Shown here in pieces: positions 35,521-48,279 of a stretch of 64,000 nt of DNA. Below the pieces are notes generated by a model. That model did no database searches. It saw nothing but the letters and a program-made list of their open reading frames with translations, and was not told the DNA's origin. Made by a program: the position numbers and the translations under genes. Each line of letters starts with the position of its first letter. The stretch's first letter is position 1. The stretch is from Colletotrichum lupini (taxonomy: Eukaryota > Ascomycota > Sordariomycetes > Glomerellales > Glomerellaceae), in NCBI RefSeq assembly GCF_023278565.1, contig NC_064678.1:2790001-2854000 (forward strand), written 5' to 3'.

Positions 35521-37141
35521 CTAGCCTATGGAATTGTTAGTGACACGGTCCGACGATGGGTGAGACACAGAGAGATACATACCACAGCAAAGCACCTTCA
35601 TGAACTTTTGGAAGCCTGTAGGCTGAGGCTCGGCAGGACGGCCATTAGGAGGGGCCGGCTGCTGGTTCATGGGTGTCTGTTGAGGAACGTTCTGGGGGAG
35701 GTTGCGGTTGCTGTTCTGAAACTGGGCCTGAGTTGAGCCGGTGGGGGTGGCCATGTCCCGAAGACCCCCGACTCCGGAGCCCCGTTGCGCGTTCAAGGCG
35801 CCGGGGGCGTTTGGTTGACCTCTCGACTTCGCCATCTGCTTGATCGGAGAAGGAGGCGGGGGTTGCGCGGCGTTTAAACGGCCGACTGTCAGGTTGTTGG
35901 GGTTGTTGGGGTTTGCAGCACCGCCCCGATGGCCGCTGTGAAGCTCCATCTGAGACGGGCCGGGTCGAGCATTTGGGTTGTGCAGGTATCCGGGGTTGTG
36001 GCCCTTCATGGCATCCCATCCCTTCCCGTTGTCCTTGGAGATCTTCATCCAGTCGTACTCGCCGTCCTCGACCTCGCCGGTGTTCTTCAGGGCCTGTGTG
36101 AAGAGCTCGCGGAGGTAGTCGTAGTCGGGGGTGTCCTCGAAACCGAGATTCCGTACGTAGGTCAAGTACTTGTTGAACTCATCGGGAAATCCTTCGCAGA
36201 GGTCCTTGATAGGGGTGGTCTGCTTCTTCTCACCAATCTTCTCGTACTTCTGCTTGTTTGTTGCAGCCTTCAGTCCTTGCCAGGGAAGACCGCCACGAAG
36301 GAAGTACATAAAGACGTGACCGAGAGCCTCGAGATCATCACGGCGGGATTGTTCGCGACCGAGATGGGTGTTGATACTCATGTATCGGGCGGTACCGGAC
36401 AGCGACTTTCGCTCTCTGTAAGGGATGTGCTGCTTCGTCTTAGGATCGCGGTACTGCTTGGCCATGCCGAAATCGACAACGTGAATCACGTTGGCGGCTT
36501 TGGTGCCCGGTCTGCCGATCAGGAAGTTGTCGGGCTTGATGTCACGGTAGATGAGGTTCTTCTCGTGAATGGTTTGCACTCTCGACAGCTGTATCATTCG
36601 TTAGTCGATTGACATTATGATACGGCTGGCCGTAACTCACCATCTGCTTGGCAACCATGACGACGGTCTTGATGGTGAACCTTCGGCCGCAGTGGTCGAA
36701 GAGATCCTCAAGGGAGGGACCAAGAAGGTCGATCACGAGGATGTTGTGCAGACCCTCCTGTCCGAAGTAGTAGACGTTGGGAATGCCAGCTTCAAAACAG
36801 TTAGTAATGCCATCGAGCAAAAGATTGTGGTATGGACATACGGCATCCGACGAGAATCTTGTACGTCCGGTACTCATCTCGCAACTGGGGTGCGTCGCTT
36901 TTACGCGGCTCCTACGACGAGAGAGAATATTAGCACGATGTTGAAGCAATGTTGAGCGACCGCGACGCCCTTGAACGACGCGGTATCTGATTGAGTGAAG
37001 TCGGCGACGTACAAATTTGATGGCGACCTGTTGGTTATTCAGGAGGTTGGTGCCCTCGAAAATGACACCGAAAGATCCCTCTCCAATCTTCTTTCCCACA
37101 CGGTAGTGCACGCCGACGACGTTGCTCGATGAGGAAGCCAT
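35521..37141 (-). CDS. yck1: Casein kinase 1, YCK1/YCK2 type (CkiA / CK-1b)
   Basis: Five exons read leftward: 37141-37013, 36911-36842, 36789-36641, 36588-35583 and 35525-35521, giving 452 residues. The glycine loop is GEGSFGVIF near 20-28, with catalytic Lys42 in VAIKF. The CK1 catalytic loop is YRDIKPDNF (Asp132), and DFGMAKQY (Asp155) replaces the more common DFG-L. SIN replaces APE, as usual in CK1 ([20 protein letters not shown]). The C-terminal 150 residues are Gln/Pro/Asn-rich and end KVLCCG. A terminal Cys pair is the palmitoylation anchor of plasma-membrane YCK kinases, which separates this from the Hrr25/CK1-delta group. The last exon codes only GC plus TAG. The preceding 57-nt intron is stop-free and in frame, so retention adds 19 residues after Cys-Cys. 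YCK kinases act in endocytosis, nutrient signalling and polarity. Confidence 0.95.
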
Positions 37142-37960
37142 TGCGTCGAAGGCCTACGTCCTCTTACGGACCGTAGTGTCGGGGCAAAGGCAGGGCCTGG
37201 ATGCTCGGTTCAATCGTGTCGGTTGTCGGTCGAGGCGGTCTGATGGAGTCGATCGGGGGTTGGTGTATGAAGGTGGGAAAAAAATATGGACGATATGTCT
37301 AAAAGGACGATGAGGGTCGCAGGTCAGCTAGCTGCTCGTTATCCCGATGCCCATTTGAGCTGACTTGGTTTCGGGGAGGCGAAATCAGGCCGAGAGGACG
37401 GGAAGGGGGTGGTTGCGTGGTTGTGGTTGCTTGGAAGAGGATTTCAGGAAAGGAAAGGATGAATGGGGGAGGACTGGGAGAGAATGGATGGAAATTTGGG
37501 GCAAGTGGATGGATGGCAGCCGCAGACGAGTGATTTCAGTGGGTAATCCGCCCCCCGGACCACATGCACTGCACGGGGAGTGCGAAGCAGCTGGCGGGAA
37601 AAGGATGGGCTGGACCGGGCTGGGCTGCTGGGCTTGGGGCTTCCCAGGGCTGTTACTGGCAGGTAGCCGCTGGGTACGGAGTGAGGTGAGGTGGTAGGTA
37701 ACTGGTTGAGGAGCAACTTTGGGGTGGTGCCGGAGCCTGGAGGTGCAGTGCAGATGGAGCGAAGAGGGAGACGGGAGGGAGTTGGGTACGGGTACGCAGT
37801 ACGGAGTACAGTAAGGTGCTCTGCAGCAGAAAAGAAATAAAAACAAAATAAAAATATTGAGTTGAGGTGGTGCCGTTGGTGGTGCCTCCACAGGCATGTT
37901 GCTGCTGTTGTGCTGTGCAAGCCAGCGCCCAGCGAAATTGTTGGCTCGGTGCCGGGCCGG

Positions 37961-37984
37961 TCTCTCTCTGTCTCTCTCTCTCTC
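37961..37984. repeat. CT microsatellite
   Basis: CT dinucleotides with one G interruption, about 0.8 kb upstream of the casein kinase start codon. On the kinase's own strand this reads as GA repeats. It is simple sequence. Confidence 0.85.
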
Positions 37985-38030
37985 ACCCACACACACTCAC
38001 ACAGAGCAACACTCACCACGCACCACACCA

Positions 38031-38058
38031 CAGTATACACACACGCACGCGCGCGCGC
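38031..38058. repeat. (CA)n-(CG)n alternating purine-pyrimidine tract
   Basis: TATACACACACGCACGCGCGCG-type alternation runs for about 28 bp. Alternating CA/CG runs of this kind can adopt Z-DNA under negative supercoiling. It sits about 0.9 kb upstream of the casein kinase start codon. Confidence 0.75.
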
Positions 38059-40185
38059 AAGACCAGTACACGAATCGCCTAGCCTTGGCCTGAGGCCGAA
38101 GCTGAGGGCAAGAGAGAAGGGGGGCGGGAGAATGAGGGTACGGACACAGGCGGTGATGGTACAGGCAAGGGTGCATTGTGCAATGTGCAGGGGACAATCC
38201 GATCGGGTGTTGATTGTGCAGAGGCGTCCATCCGTTCGTTGGATGCCGCCTTGTGCTGTGCAGCAGCGGGTGGGCTCTCATCACAGCCTCCCTGTTTTCT
38301 TACTCACCTAGGATCTGGATGTTCCTGTTTCTGCCTTTGGGCTGAGATCAACCTATTCCTGTCCTGCTCTATTCGCAGGCTCTCCTCTCTGTCGGTGCTG
38401 CTGATTTGATTTCTTGTCGTGGGCAGACTGCCTAATCTAATGCTTTACCCCGTCCGTTGTTGTTGGAATGTCTTGTCTCGGGGGGCGACAGCAGGGAGGC
38501 GGTGCGAAGGCTGAGTCGTATCTCGCCGTTGTCGGATTGTGCCGGTGAATCGTCTCCGATCGAGGCTTGTCGAGGCGAAGAGGAGCGCGACTAGGAGGGA
38601 AGGAAAGGGGAAGGAAAGAAGAAGGAGAGGAAGATAGAGAAAAAGAGGGAGAGATAGATCGAGAAAGGTGAGATGCTACTCCGTATTCTGTGTAGCCGGT
38701 GTCGTCAACGGTCCAGGTGAAATTACAAGCGACGCCTCAACCTCTCAATAACTAAACCTGCCTTGCAACGCTCACCGTGGCCCACACTTCACATTCAATG
38801 AACGATGGGGGGTCAGATCAGTTCTGGGTTCAAGGTCCAGGTCCCAAGTCCAGTTTCCAGGATTGGTAAAGTGAGCAACGACGGTCGAAGGGGGGGAAGC
38901 GAGAAAAAAAGAGCCACGAACGACGAACGTGTGGGCGGCTGTCTGTCGAGGGGGTAGGGAATGGATCTAATGTCTAATTTCAACAGACGAGGGGCCCGGC
39001 GCCGAAAGACACGGTGAGTGGAAGAGGACTTTCGGAATCTTGGAACAACTCGGAGAAGAAGCTTGGGAGATTGGGAGATTGGTAGATTGGGAGCATAAAC
39101 ACAAACGAGCTTTCGCGACAACCTAACATATCGATCATCAAACGCAGGACAAGCTACAGAGCGCTCGACTTTGGATTGGTCCAGATTGCAAATGGCATGA
39201 GAGCTGTACGGCCGCTCCGAGCTGCCTCCCGGCCTCCCTCCGGTATGTCTAGTATTTGTTCCGTACAGAATGGTGAAGGGTTACGGATAGAAATAAGGTA
39301 TCTCTGAATGTCCGTCAGATCGGTGGTACGTATCTGGATAAGTCCGAATACTGGTTGAGTAGGGTATCTGAGGAAGACGGTTACGAAAGGGAAAGCACTG
39401 AGCAACTGGCCCTGCCTTCCCTTTTTGCCAAGGTCCTACCTGACCGGCTTGAGCATCGTGAACGGACACGGACACCAACAAAATCGAGCACAGACCAGCC
39501 GATGGCAATGGCGTGTCACCTCACAAAGGGGAAGACGGTGACTAGTGCCTGATTACTGAGGTTCTAGACGCAAAAGAGGTGGAGGTATCCTGTACGTGGA
39601 CGGATACATCCCAAGAGACTTGTCGTGGAGGGAAGGTACCTTTACCCTGCCTTACCGACAGCTCTGGCGGACCTAGCAACCTGACCATTCGAGGTGGATT
39701 TCCCTCTATCAAGGCCAAGGGCAGGAACGGCCTGGCAGGCTGGTACCTGTCGTCAACCCAATCTCCCACCAATTTCCCATGTACCGGAGTCAACTTCTGT
39801 TTTGGGGTCTACCGTCTACCGTCTACTAAACCGTAACCTGGTCTGCCCCTCTCAGTCGGCTCCAATTCGCAGTACATACCATCCAACACCTTCCCTCTCT
39901 CCCAACTGTTCGTTGCTCGTATCCTCTTTTTTACCACCTATATGACCTTGCTCGAGAACCCACGCCGTATTCGTCTCTTTTCGTCTCGTCTCGTCCCAAT
40001 CTCGAAGGAAAACGAACTCCTCTTCATTGCACCTCAAGATAGGAGATCTGAACTAGTACGGAACTCCGGCGTCCGCCCTCTGCATCCATTCTCGTCTGAA
40101 CTCCAGCCACCCGTGGCCCGTCGTCTGTCTGCCAGGCATCTGTACAGATATTCTGCCTGTCGGCCCCGCCATTCACTCTCAGTCT

Positions 40186-40242
40186 CTGTGCTGAGCTGTG
40201 CTGAGCTGTGCTGTGCGGTGCGGTGCCATGCGGTGCGGTGCC
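40186..40242. repeat. Low-complexity GCTGAGCTGT / GCGGTGCC repeats
   Basis: Two copies of the ten-mer CTGAGCTGTG lie next to CTGTG remnants. These merge into two copies of GCGGTGCGGTGCC separated by AT. The tract is intergenic, G/T-rich on the plus strand and has no coding context. Confidence 0.75.
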
Positions 40243-43096
40243 GTAGGTGTTCTACGAGCGAACGACCACGGGAGAGAGACACAGACGCTATACCGCGGGC
40301 AAGGGTCATGGCAGAGACCAGCGGATAGTCCACCCAACGATAGGTACGCCAGGGGAACCGGGGACACACGCTCGCGCCTATCTCGTCCAGGATGTTGCAT
40401 GTTCCTTTGCCCGTAGGCATTGCGGCAATCCCAAGCCAAGCCAAGCCCAAACAGCAGTAGAAAGTCGCGCTAGAAACGACCCTAGAAAACACACGGCGTA
40501 TGCCCTGTGCGGGGATCAAGGTCCGCTGACGGCCTAGCCTGCGTCCGCCGCATATCTCGCTTTGTCCCCGTGAAGGAGGAAGTTCATATCCTAGCCACAA
40601 CAGGCCTTGCTCTTCACTTTCCATCGGCCGACGACCCCTTTCAAGGGAGCCTGGAAACCTCCAAACAAGGGGCAACGACCAAGTCTGAGATATGTCTGAC
40701 TGGGAGACGACGGATATGGCTCATCGCCCGTTGATGTCCAATTCAGTCTTCACACAGTCGGCATTGTCTACGCAAGCGCATCAGGCGAAGACACTCGACA
40801 CACCCTGAATCGTGTTGAATTCCACATTCCACATTTCAAAACGTGAACGTCGGTTGCTTGTCGGCAATTGAGAGCGTCCTTCGAGAAAAGTTGATGAGAC
40901 ATATCGATACTTGGTACTATTCCCACGACGGCATCTATTCAACACAAGGCTGTACCTTACTCATGGCAGCCGCTTTATTCTTGGCGGTTGGCATACATGG
41001 TGGTACGCTCGACGACATGTTCGCGCGTCCCACATGGCATGAATGTGTATTTCCCTGCAAACCATTCACAATGACCATTTCAATCCTGCGAAAATTCTCT
41101 TCCTCGGCAATGGCATAACAGCATAAACTGTGGCCCAAGCACCATGCCGCTAGCCCGTTCAGAACATCCAATGGCACGCCGTTAGTCGCCTGTTCAACGG
41201 AGAAGAAGAAAAAAGGCTTGAGAAGGTTGAAAAATGGAGGATCACCAACACGAACCCACGCGTATGTACCCGTTGCAGGTGCTGGAGGCGCCGCCGTCCA
41301 ATTGCCATTCTTCCTGCAGCAGAACCTTGCCCGTACCGGCTTGGACCTGCAGCGGCGCTACAGTCCGGCTCGTTTTATCCCCCACCGCCGCGATGCCGCC
41401 CGAGATGCGGTGAAAGACCGCCCCGCTCCGTTCCATGTGGGAAGTCAACCAACAAATGCCTCCTCACGCGGCAACCGGCTGGGATACCGCTTCTGCTTGC
41501 CATTCGATACGGACTGCCTCCTCTCAACGCTGCCTGTCGTGCTATCGTGCCCATCATCCGATGTCTACACTACTCCCGTCACCATTCAACATGTGTGGTG
41601 GCTCACCAGCCAGCCGACCATCCGCGCTCTCTCCGCCTTACGGTTTCACCTTTCTCCCGTACATCCCCGTCAGCTGGCCCTCCGACCCGTCAGACATATT
41701 CTCCAACGTTCGAATGAAACGCTGACCCATCCAGCACTCCTCTAGAGTCTCAACTACGAACAGGCCTCCCCGCGTTCATCTTGGGCCCGTCATCCAATGA
41801 ATAACTACCATCAGGCCGTCTAAACCGCACCATAGCTCTCGTCTAGCCTGTGACAGTCACAGGGTAGACGCATTCACTAAAACCAAAAACCCCGTTGGAA
41901 CACACGTTGGACCTGACGGCGTTCCAGCTTCTGTGGTCATTGTCCTTTTCGTTTCTAATCGGGCGAGTCGAAGCTAACAGAATCTCCTGAACCAAGATTT
42001 CACGGCTAGTCATCCAGCAGGTATACGGCGAATCAGATTCTCGACACGCCTTAGAGTTCGTAAGTCATGTCTCAAGACAAAGGCCCGCCTCTGTAAGCAA
42101 GCAGTACCAGGATAGGTAGTGTGGCTCGCTTTCCTCGGCACGCTGTGGCTTGCGCACTCTCCATGTGAATGACGTTGGAGGACTCCAGCCGTTGCTTGCT
42201 GGGCGCTCGACGCTCGTTATCAGTAGATATTATTTGGGACGACGACGACCGGGAGTGCATGAATCGTGGCTCGGCCAGAGTTGTCGGACGGTACCTTACC
42301 CCTCCAGCGGGCAGGCATCGCTTCCTCCAAGATGCGTGGCCAAGGGTGTGAAGGTTGACTCTATCTCTTTTCGTTTCTCAAACAAGATCTTGGCACAAGT
42401 CTAATCGCGAGTGCGAGCCGCGGGAGCCAATGCCGCCCAGGGCACGTTTGTTGTCTCGACTTTTTGACCACACTGAATACCTTATACTCCAGACCTGCGA
42501 GCAGACCTGCTCCTTACTTGCGGCGAGAAAGAAAAGCTGTTTAGGTGGGATTGCAATAGGTGAGGTGGTTGATCGGCATACCTATGGATTGATCGCCGTG
42601 GATGCCCTGGATAGCTTGCTGTAAATTTGGAAAAGCAAGATCCCTGTGCAGAGTGGGAGTACCTTACGTCGCCTCTTTCTTTGGAGACCTTTTTCCACAC
42701 GAGGCCGTGGATCGGCGTGGCTCAAATTCTGGCAAAACTTTCCCCCCCGCCTTGGCCAGTGCTTCCTCTCCCAGTGGTCTCCCGGTTACACGGGAAGGAG
42801 AATAAAAGAAAGAGACCCCGGGAGAGTATCACCTAGAGCAGACGGGAAGAGGCGGGCGCGTCGCGCGTGTCGTCGTCGTACGCCGCGTTGTTCTGCTTTG
42901 CTCTGCTTTGTCTCCGATGTTGCACTCTTTGTCCATGTAAGCTGGGGCGCCGCCGGGCGTCGCGCGCCGAGCGGGTGGCGAATGTGTAGTTTATATACCA
43001 CGCGATATGTCGTGGGAGTTATATGTATACGTGCGTTTTGACGACGACGTCGGCGACTATGTGAAACGTCTGCTTTCAAAGAGTCGGAGAAAAGAT

Positions 43097-43118
43097 GAAA
43101 AAAAAAAAACGAAAAAAA
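43097..43118. repeat. A-rich homopolymer tract
   Basis: A12 followed by CG and A8, in the region downstream of NUP133. No retroelement body or target duplication is visible beside it, so it is treated as simple sequence. Confidence 0.75.
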
Positions 43119-43988
43119 AGGAAACGAAGAGGGAGAAAAACAGGGAAGAAGAATAATAGTAGCATGGGACAACGAGAATACATCATCGTGGAAACGCAAT
43201 CAAGTGTCTCATGCACCAGTATAGAGTAAAGTACTGGATAGATTGAACGATATCTCTCTGAGATTGTAAATTCACCGAGCTTTGAAACATGTTGTATAGT
43301 GTTTAGTCTTGTCACAAATGCTCGAGGAAAAGCTCTACCCAACACTAGTGCCAAGTCCGATCACGCACCCTCTCGTTTTGCAGCTATCACCAGAGCACGA
43401 CATCTCGGAACAGATTGCTGTCATGACAAAGCCAGAACTTCTCAAAAACCTCACACCTGTGTCAAAGTTTCATGGCAAAGGCCGATTCACTAGCAATGCA
43501 AAGGTCATGATGGAGGAACAACATATCAAAATAAGAGTGGCAGGCCCTCCCTAATCGTGTATTTTATCTGTAATCTGAATCGTCGTGTTGCTTGCTGGCA
43601 GCTTCTGTCTGCATCAACCTCTTTCTTTTTTTATGTCCCGCCTCTCTCATGCCTTTCCCAATTCGTTATTGATGTGTAGAAGAATAAAGAGGAGCCTTGG
43701 TGCCGTGGCACATCTGTTAAGGCTCATGAAAAGGAAAGTCAAAAAACACCAATGCCTCAGCCTCGTCGAGAGCTGTTAAAGTTACACCCAGAACCAGACT
43801 TCCCAAAAGTCCCCAGTACTAAAGAAATGATCCTCGTGTATGAGGGATGCTGCATGACCCCGTGACTTCCCTGGAGTCTAGACTCAGAACAAGGACCCCC
43901 ACCCGGCGCCGAACTTGGAGTTCTTTGACGAGAGGCTCGACCCAGACGAGTAGAGAACACCATCTTGTTGCCGAAATGCCCCCACATC

Positions 43989-46900
43989 CTAATGCAGACC
44001 GTTCGCCTTACCATTCGTCTGCAGGTCCGGAATGTCCTCCGTGGCAGCCCGAGTAGCCTCATCCACACTATCCGCAACTAACGTCTCGGCAGACTCGGCC
44101 GTTGTGCGAGTCCATTCCTCCAGACGTGCCTTGTCGATGTATTTGCGCAGTACCGAGTCTTCCCACTTCATTGCATCCAGGAGCTTATCCCGGTAAGACT
44201 TTTCCCAGCTAGCCCAGCGGGCGTCGAGGTCGTCCACGAATGCTCCCAACGCGTCGGAAGGCCTCGTCGGTTGGAAAGGCTCGTCAATTCTCTCTGTTTG
44301 GTAGTTAGCAACTGGCTTCGTGAGAGCGACTTGGTGGTACCCACGTTTTTGGTAGCAAGAAATGAAAGCACTGAAGAGCGTAGTCCTGGTTAACTTCTCT
44401 CCAACGAACGAATCGTCCTTCAACTGCGTATCGTTGAGCTTTGTCCAATCATCGCGGATGAAGCAGCGTCTCCAGATCAAACGCTTGGCCATCTTCGACT
44501 CCTCGCCCTTGAGTCCCAGTGAAGCAGCCTCAAGAGCCAGATAGAAGGGATCATCAATGTCGGCGGCCGTCTCATCCGGCAGATGAACGAGAGTGAGTAG
44601 GTCAATGAGAGACATGGCATCAAGAGCCTCGTGCTTAAGGAGCCTTCTCATGCTGCTCTCGAAGACTTGGATCAATGCCTTTTGTTTCTTTGGGATGTGA
44701 AGACAGTGATTTTCCATGGCAAGTTGCAGTTCAGCGCTTTCATCTACAGCCATCTGAACAGAAGGGAAGATCTGGGCGTAGAGCTGATCCTGAATTTTGA
44801 TGAGATGAAGTTGATCGTCGATGATCTCAATCTTCTCGTCGGATGTTCCCTCAACCTCGACGTTGGCTTGCTTGAAGCCGAAGAGATCAGATGGGGCAGG
44901 CTTCTCAGATTCAGCTAGCAAAGCTAGCTTTCCGAGACTAAGTTCAATCTTCTTGTTCCAGACCTGCTGCTCACGGGTAATGCCGAGGTCGAAAAGAGTC
45001 TCCGCCGCATGCCCAATGTCACGCTCACGCTGGATGTCGTTGATCCACGAAATCTTGGCGAGTTCAGGTTTGGTGCGTAGGAAATTTGTTCTGTATCCAT
45101 GGTTGTCGTGACTGAAGTCCAATACGGCCTGGACACCAGCATTGTCGAGCAGAATGTCGTACGTGGGGAACGCAAAGGCCTCGCCATACTTGTCAAAGTA
45201 CACACCAATTTGCTTCTCTTTCAGCTCCGCTTGCTTAGTGAGTTCGCGAGCATCGACTTGTGATCTTGACACTGTCGCTTCACTTCTGAGACTGTTGATC
45301 TGCTCGATCATAGCCAAAGCAAGGGCTCTCCAGCACCGGTGCTTCTCGGCAATGTTGATACTCTCATCCCACTTGCCGAGACGGAGGAGGGAGAGAACCT
45401 TGTCGTTTCGGTCCGAATCGTAGAGCTTGGAGAGATGCTCTGACCACTTCTGCGCCTTTGCGTCTTGTTGTACAGCATTCCATCGAGATGCCTCGAGCAA
45501 TGACACGAGGTACAGATCGCTCAGATTGGCAATTTCTGAGTTGATCTTCTCCAGGAGCGCAGGATCCGGCTGCTTCGTCTTGTCCTTGGTCTTCTCCTTG
45601 GGAGGGTAGTATTGATCAAGCCACGTATGACTGAGCTCAAGAAGCCGCTTCAAGTTGTTGCAAATGTAGTGACATCCGGTCCAGGGTTCAGCGAGACCAT
45701 CGTAATTGTCGCGCAAGATGCCGAATTGCAGCTCTTCGTCTTCGAGTCCGTAGAATGAGAGCTTCTTTTGCCGGTACTCAAGCGCCGTCATGAGAGCGAC
45801 CAGATTCACTTGCTGGGCCTCGTACATGAGCCGAGTGATTTTGGCATCGTCCATGATGTGGTCTTTGTACATGTACTTGATCACTTCATAGGCCCACGCG
45901 ATAAAGATCTCGAGCTTGCCAACGTCATGCACGAACCAGTGCCTGACGCGATCGACTTCCCCTGCGCTGCGGTTCGGGTTCGTCTTTTCGTCTTGGTGAA
46001 TGAACTCGACAATCTCGGCAATCAGGTCCTTCTTGTCGTTCGCAGGTCGCTCGTTCGTAAAAGCCTCGTGACGCTTCCACAGAACTGTTGCCACCATCAT
46101 CTTCTCGGCATGCGAGAGTAGAAGCCAGCGGGTACGACGGTCCAGCTTGACCTTTGTTGTCTTGAGGTGAGACATCAACCGATCGAGGGCCTGACAGCGA
46201 GTGCTAAGATTGTCTTCCAAAGATGCGGGCAGACTTGAAATGTGCGATGTCGCTGAACTCATGATCTCGTGGCTGAGTTGCAACGCAGCTTCAGACACCT
46301 CCTCATCCGAAAATTGCACCCCTTTCCTTCCGTCGAAAATCAAGGGGGTATCTTGCTTGTTCCCAAAAAAGACAGCTTGCTCTAGCTTGCTCTTTGGCGT
46401 GACTTTGGGAGGTTGGTCACTGCCAAATTTGTCTATATCTGTTGTTGTGAGTCGCACGATACCAGTACCGCGGACCATGAGAACGACTGCTGGGTTCTTC
46501 GTCTTCTGGCGGCTTCTTGACTCCTCATGACCAGTATTAGCGGTCTGAGGCTCTTCAAAGCCAGATCCCAAGATCTCTGGCTGATTGTTGTCCGAAAGAG
46601 TGATGACATCTTCGTAGGTGGGAGGGATAATGTGGTTATCTTCTTGGAGCTGAGCGTCTGGTGATTCCGGAGGGTTGCCGATGGATGCCACAACTACAGC
46701 CTTGTCGAAAACGACGAAAGCTACAAGGGCCGGTCGGGGGAGATGCAAGCGAGGCCTGGTGGACTGCACTGGGTTCGCAGGATTGAAGCGCGTCTTGTAT
46801 GAGGAAATCGGACGAACCATGCCAACTTGCGCGGAGGCCGGGGAAAGGATGACCTCAACCAAAGAGTAGTGCGACTCCTTCTTTTTGGTGAAGCTGACGA

Positions 46901-48279
46901 GAAGTAAGAGATGCTGCAGGTTCTTGTCTTCCGAAGCCATGGCGTTGCTGAGTCTGCTCATGTCCCGATACTTGGCATCCAAGCCCTTGGGAACGAAAGC
47001 AAAGTCGACAACCTCGAACGTCTCCGGCTGGAAGTCAGCAGCTGAGGGATCAACGTCGCGAATCGCTTGAATAATCTCCTCCTGCATGTCCGCTTCCACA
47101 ATCGTGTCGTGGTGTCCACCGCGATGTACATTCCAGGCGTGAAGTCTGCCCTTCAACGTAGCTGCGACAACGTTACGTTCGCCAACTCGAGAAGTGCGCT
47201 CTGCCCGAACGGCAGCAATATCCCCGCGCCCTGCAGTTTGCGTCAAGGCGTGGCGAATGCTACCGAAAATTCCACCCGCCGTGGAACCCAGGTTTGTCCG
47301 CAGGAATTGGACTGAGATCGTTGGTCTGCCGTGGCTGTCTCGAACGCTCATGTAGGCTAGTCGGCCACTGCTAAAGGCCAGAACGAATCCGGCGGACTCG
47401 GCGTTCGTGATTTGTATGACCTTTTCGCCAGAAAACATGCCTGATATCGATCCTTCCACGCCATTTCGCTGTTTCTTCATGAAGTCTAAAGTCGCGGCGC
47501 TCGTGATGGATTCCCAGTACGCGATCTTACCGCTGATGGGCATAACAACAACCAGGCCGGGCTCTGTTGATGAGGCCGATGGGGAGACGAGACAACCCAA
47601 TGGCAGAGGTTCCGATGTGTGTTTTGAAGGATACGGGAGGGTGAATGTGAATGTCTCGGGAGATTGGGATGGATCCGTATACGGCCAAACGATCGCATGA
47701 GTATGGCTGAGGCTGAGGGCGTAGCGGTTCGAGAAGATATCGGCCTGTTGCTGGGCTTCACTTGACTGTTAGATGCGAAGGACGGCAATTCCGCGAACGT
47801 TACGTACCTGAAGCATCTGCGCGTAGACGGTCTGGCAATGCAGGCAATTTGCTCACAGTGTAAGCGTTGTTCGTCGTCTGTTGGGGATCTTGTTAGCTAA
47901 CCAGGGGGGCGTTCGTTGCGACCGTGTATTTGCGTACCAAAACAATACTTCCATCGCCCTTGGTCGGTCTGTCGCCTCCCTTTGGCTTCTTTGCGCGCAC
48001 GCTGAGTTCTTTTCTCGGGGTGGGCGTGATGGGGTTCTGGTTTTCGATACCGTCCTGGCGTGTGTCGAGTATCGCAACTTTATCGGACTTGACCTCGTAC
48101 ATCTCGGGGCCCGTGGGCGCGGACACATCAGGATTCACGAAGGTCTGCTCGGTAAGAGGCAGACGCTGGCGCTTAGCTTTGGGTTGTTGGGCGAGGCTTT
48201 CGTTACTGGCCGGTCGCTGCCTTCTTCTGCTTCGCGTCGCGGTGGCGGGACCGCCCTCGTTCATGGAGGGAGAAAACAT
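43989..48279 (-). CDS. nup133: Nucleoporin NUP133
   Basis: Exons read leftward: 48279-47938, 47877-47808 and 47755-43989, with introns of 60 and 52 nt, giving 1392 residues. The first 110 residues are basic, Ser/Pro/Arg-rich and likely disordered. A beta-propeller of the Nup133/Nup155 N-terminal type follows (about 115-560), with SNRYALSLSHTHAIVWPY, PISGKIAYWESI and VVAATLKGRLHAWNVHRGG as blade strands. The rest is an alpha-helical stack of the Nucleoporin_C type to the end, including WLLLSHAEKMMVATVLWKRH and LEIFIAWAYEVIKYMYKDHI. Length and layout match fungal Nup133, the tip of the Nup84 Y-complex of the nuclear pore scaffold. The start is an ATG with no upstream in-frame alternative nearby. 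It is divergently arranged with the AFG1-like gene. Confidence 0.93.

Larger units (their letters stand above)
37142..43988. other. 6.8-kb gene-free region upstream of casein kinase 1
   Basis: This region lies between the casein kinase start codon and the NUP133 stop codon; both genes are on the minus strand. It should hold a long kinase promoter/leader (simple repeats and GA/CT-rich DNA at 37.4-38.7 kb) and the NUP133 3' end. Open frames up to 213 codons (40034-40675 minus) lack domains and are of skewed composition. GTACGGAGTAC-type motifs occur at 37799-37809 and 38678-38686. I see no RNA gene or transposon. Confidence 0.5.

Noticed and set aside
40034..40675. 213-codon open frame on the minus strand
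   Set aside because: No domain, signal peptide or splice-linked continuation; its composition follows the underlying G/T-rich repeats at 40186-40242; the opposite strand is equally open.
41218..41745. 175-codon open frame on the plus strand
   Set aside because: Ser/Thr/Pro/Arg-rich with no recognisable fold, and overlapped by other frames of similar length; typical of GC-rich intergenic DNA.
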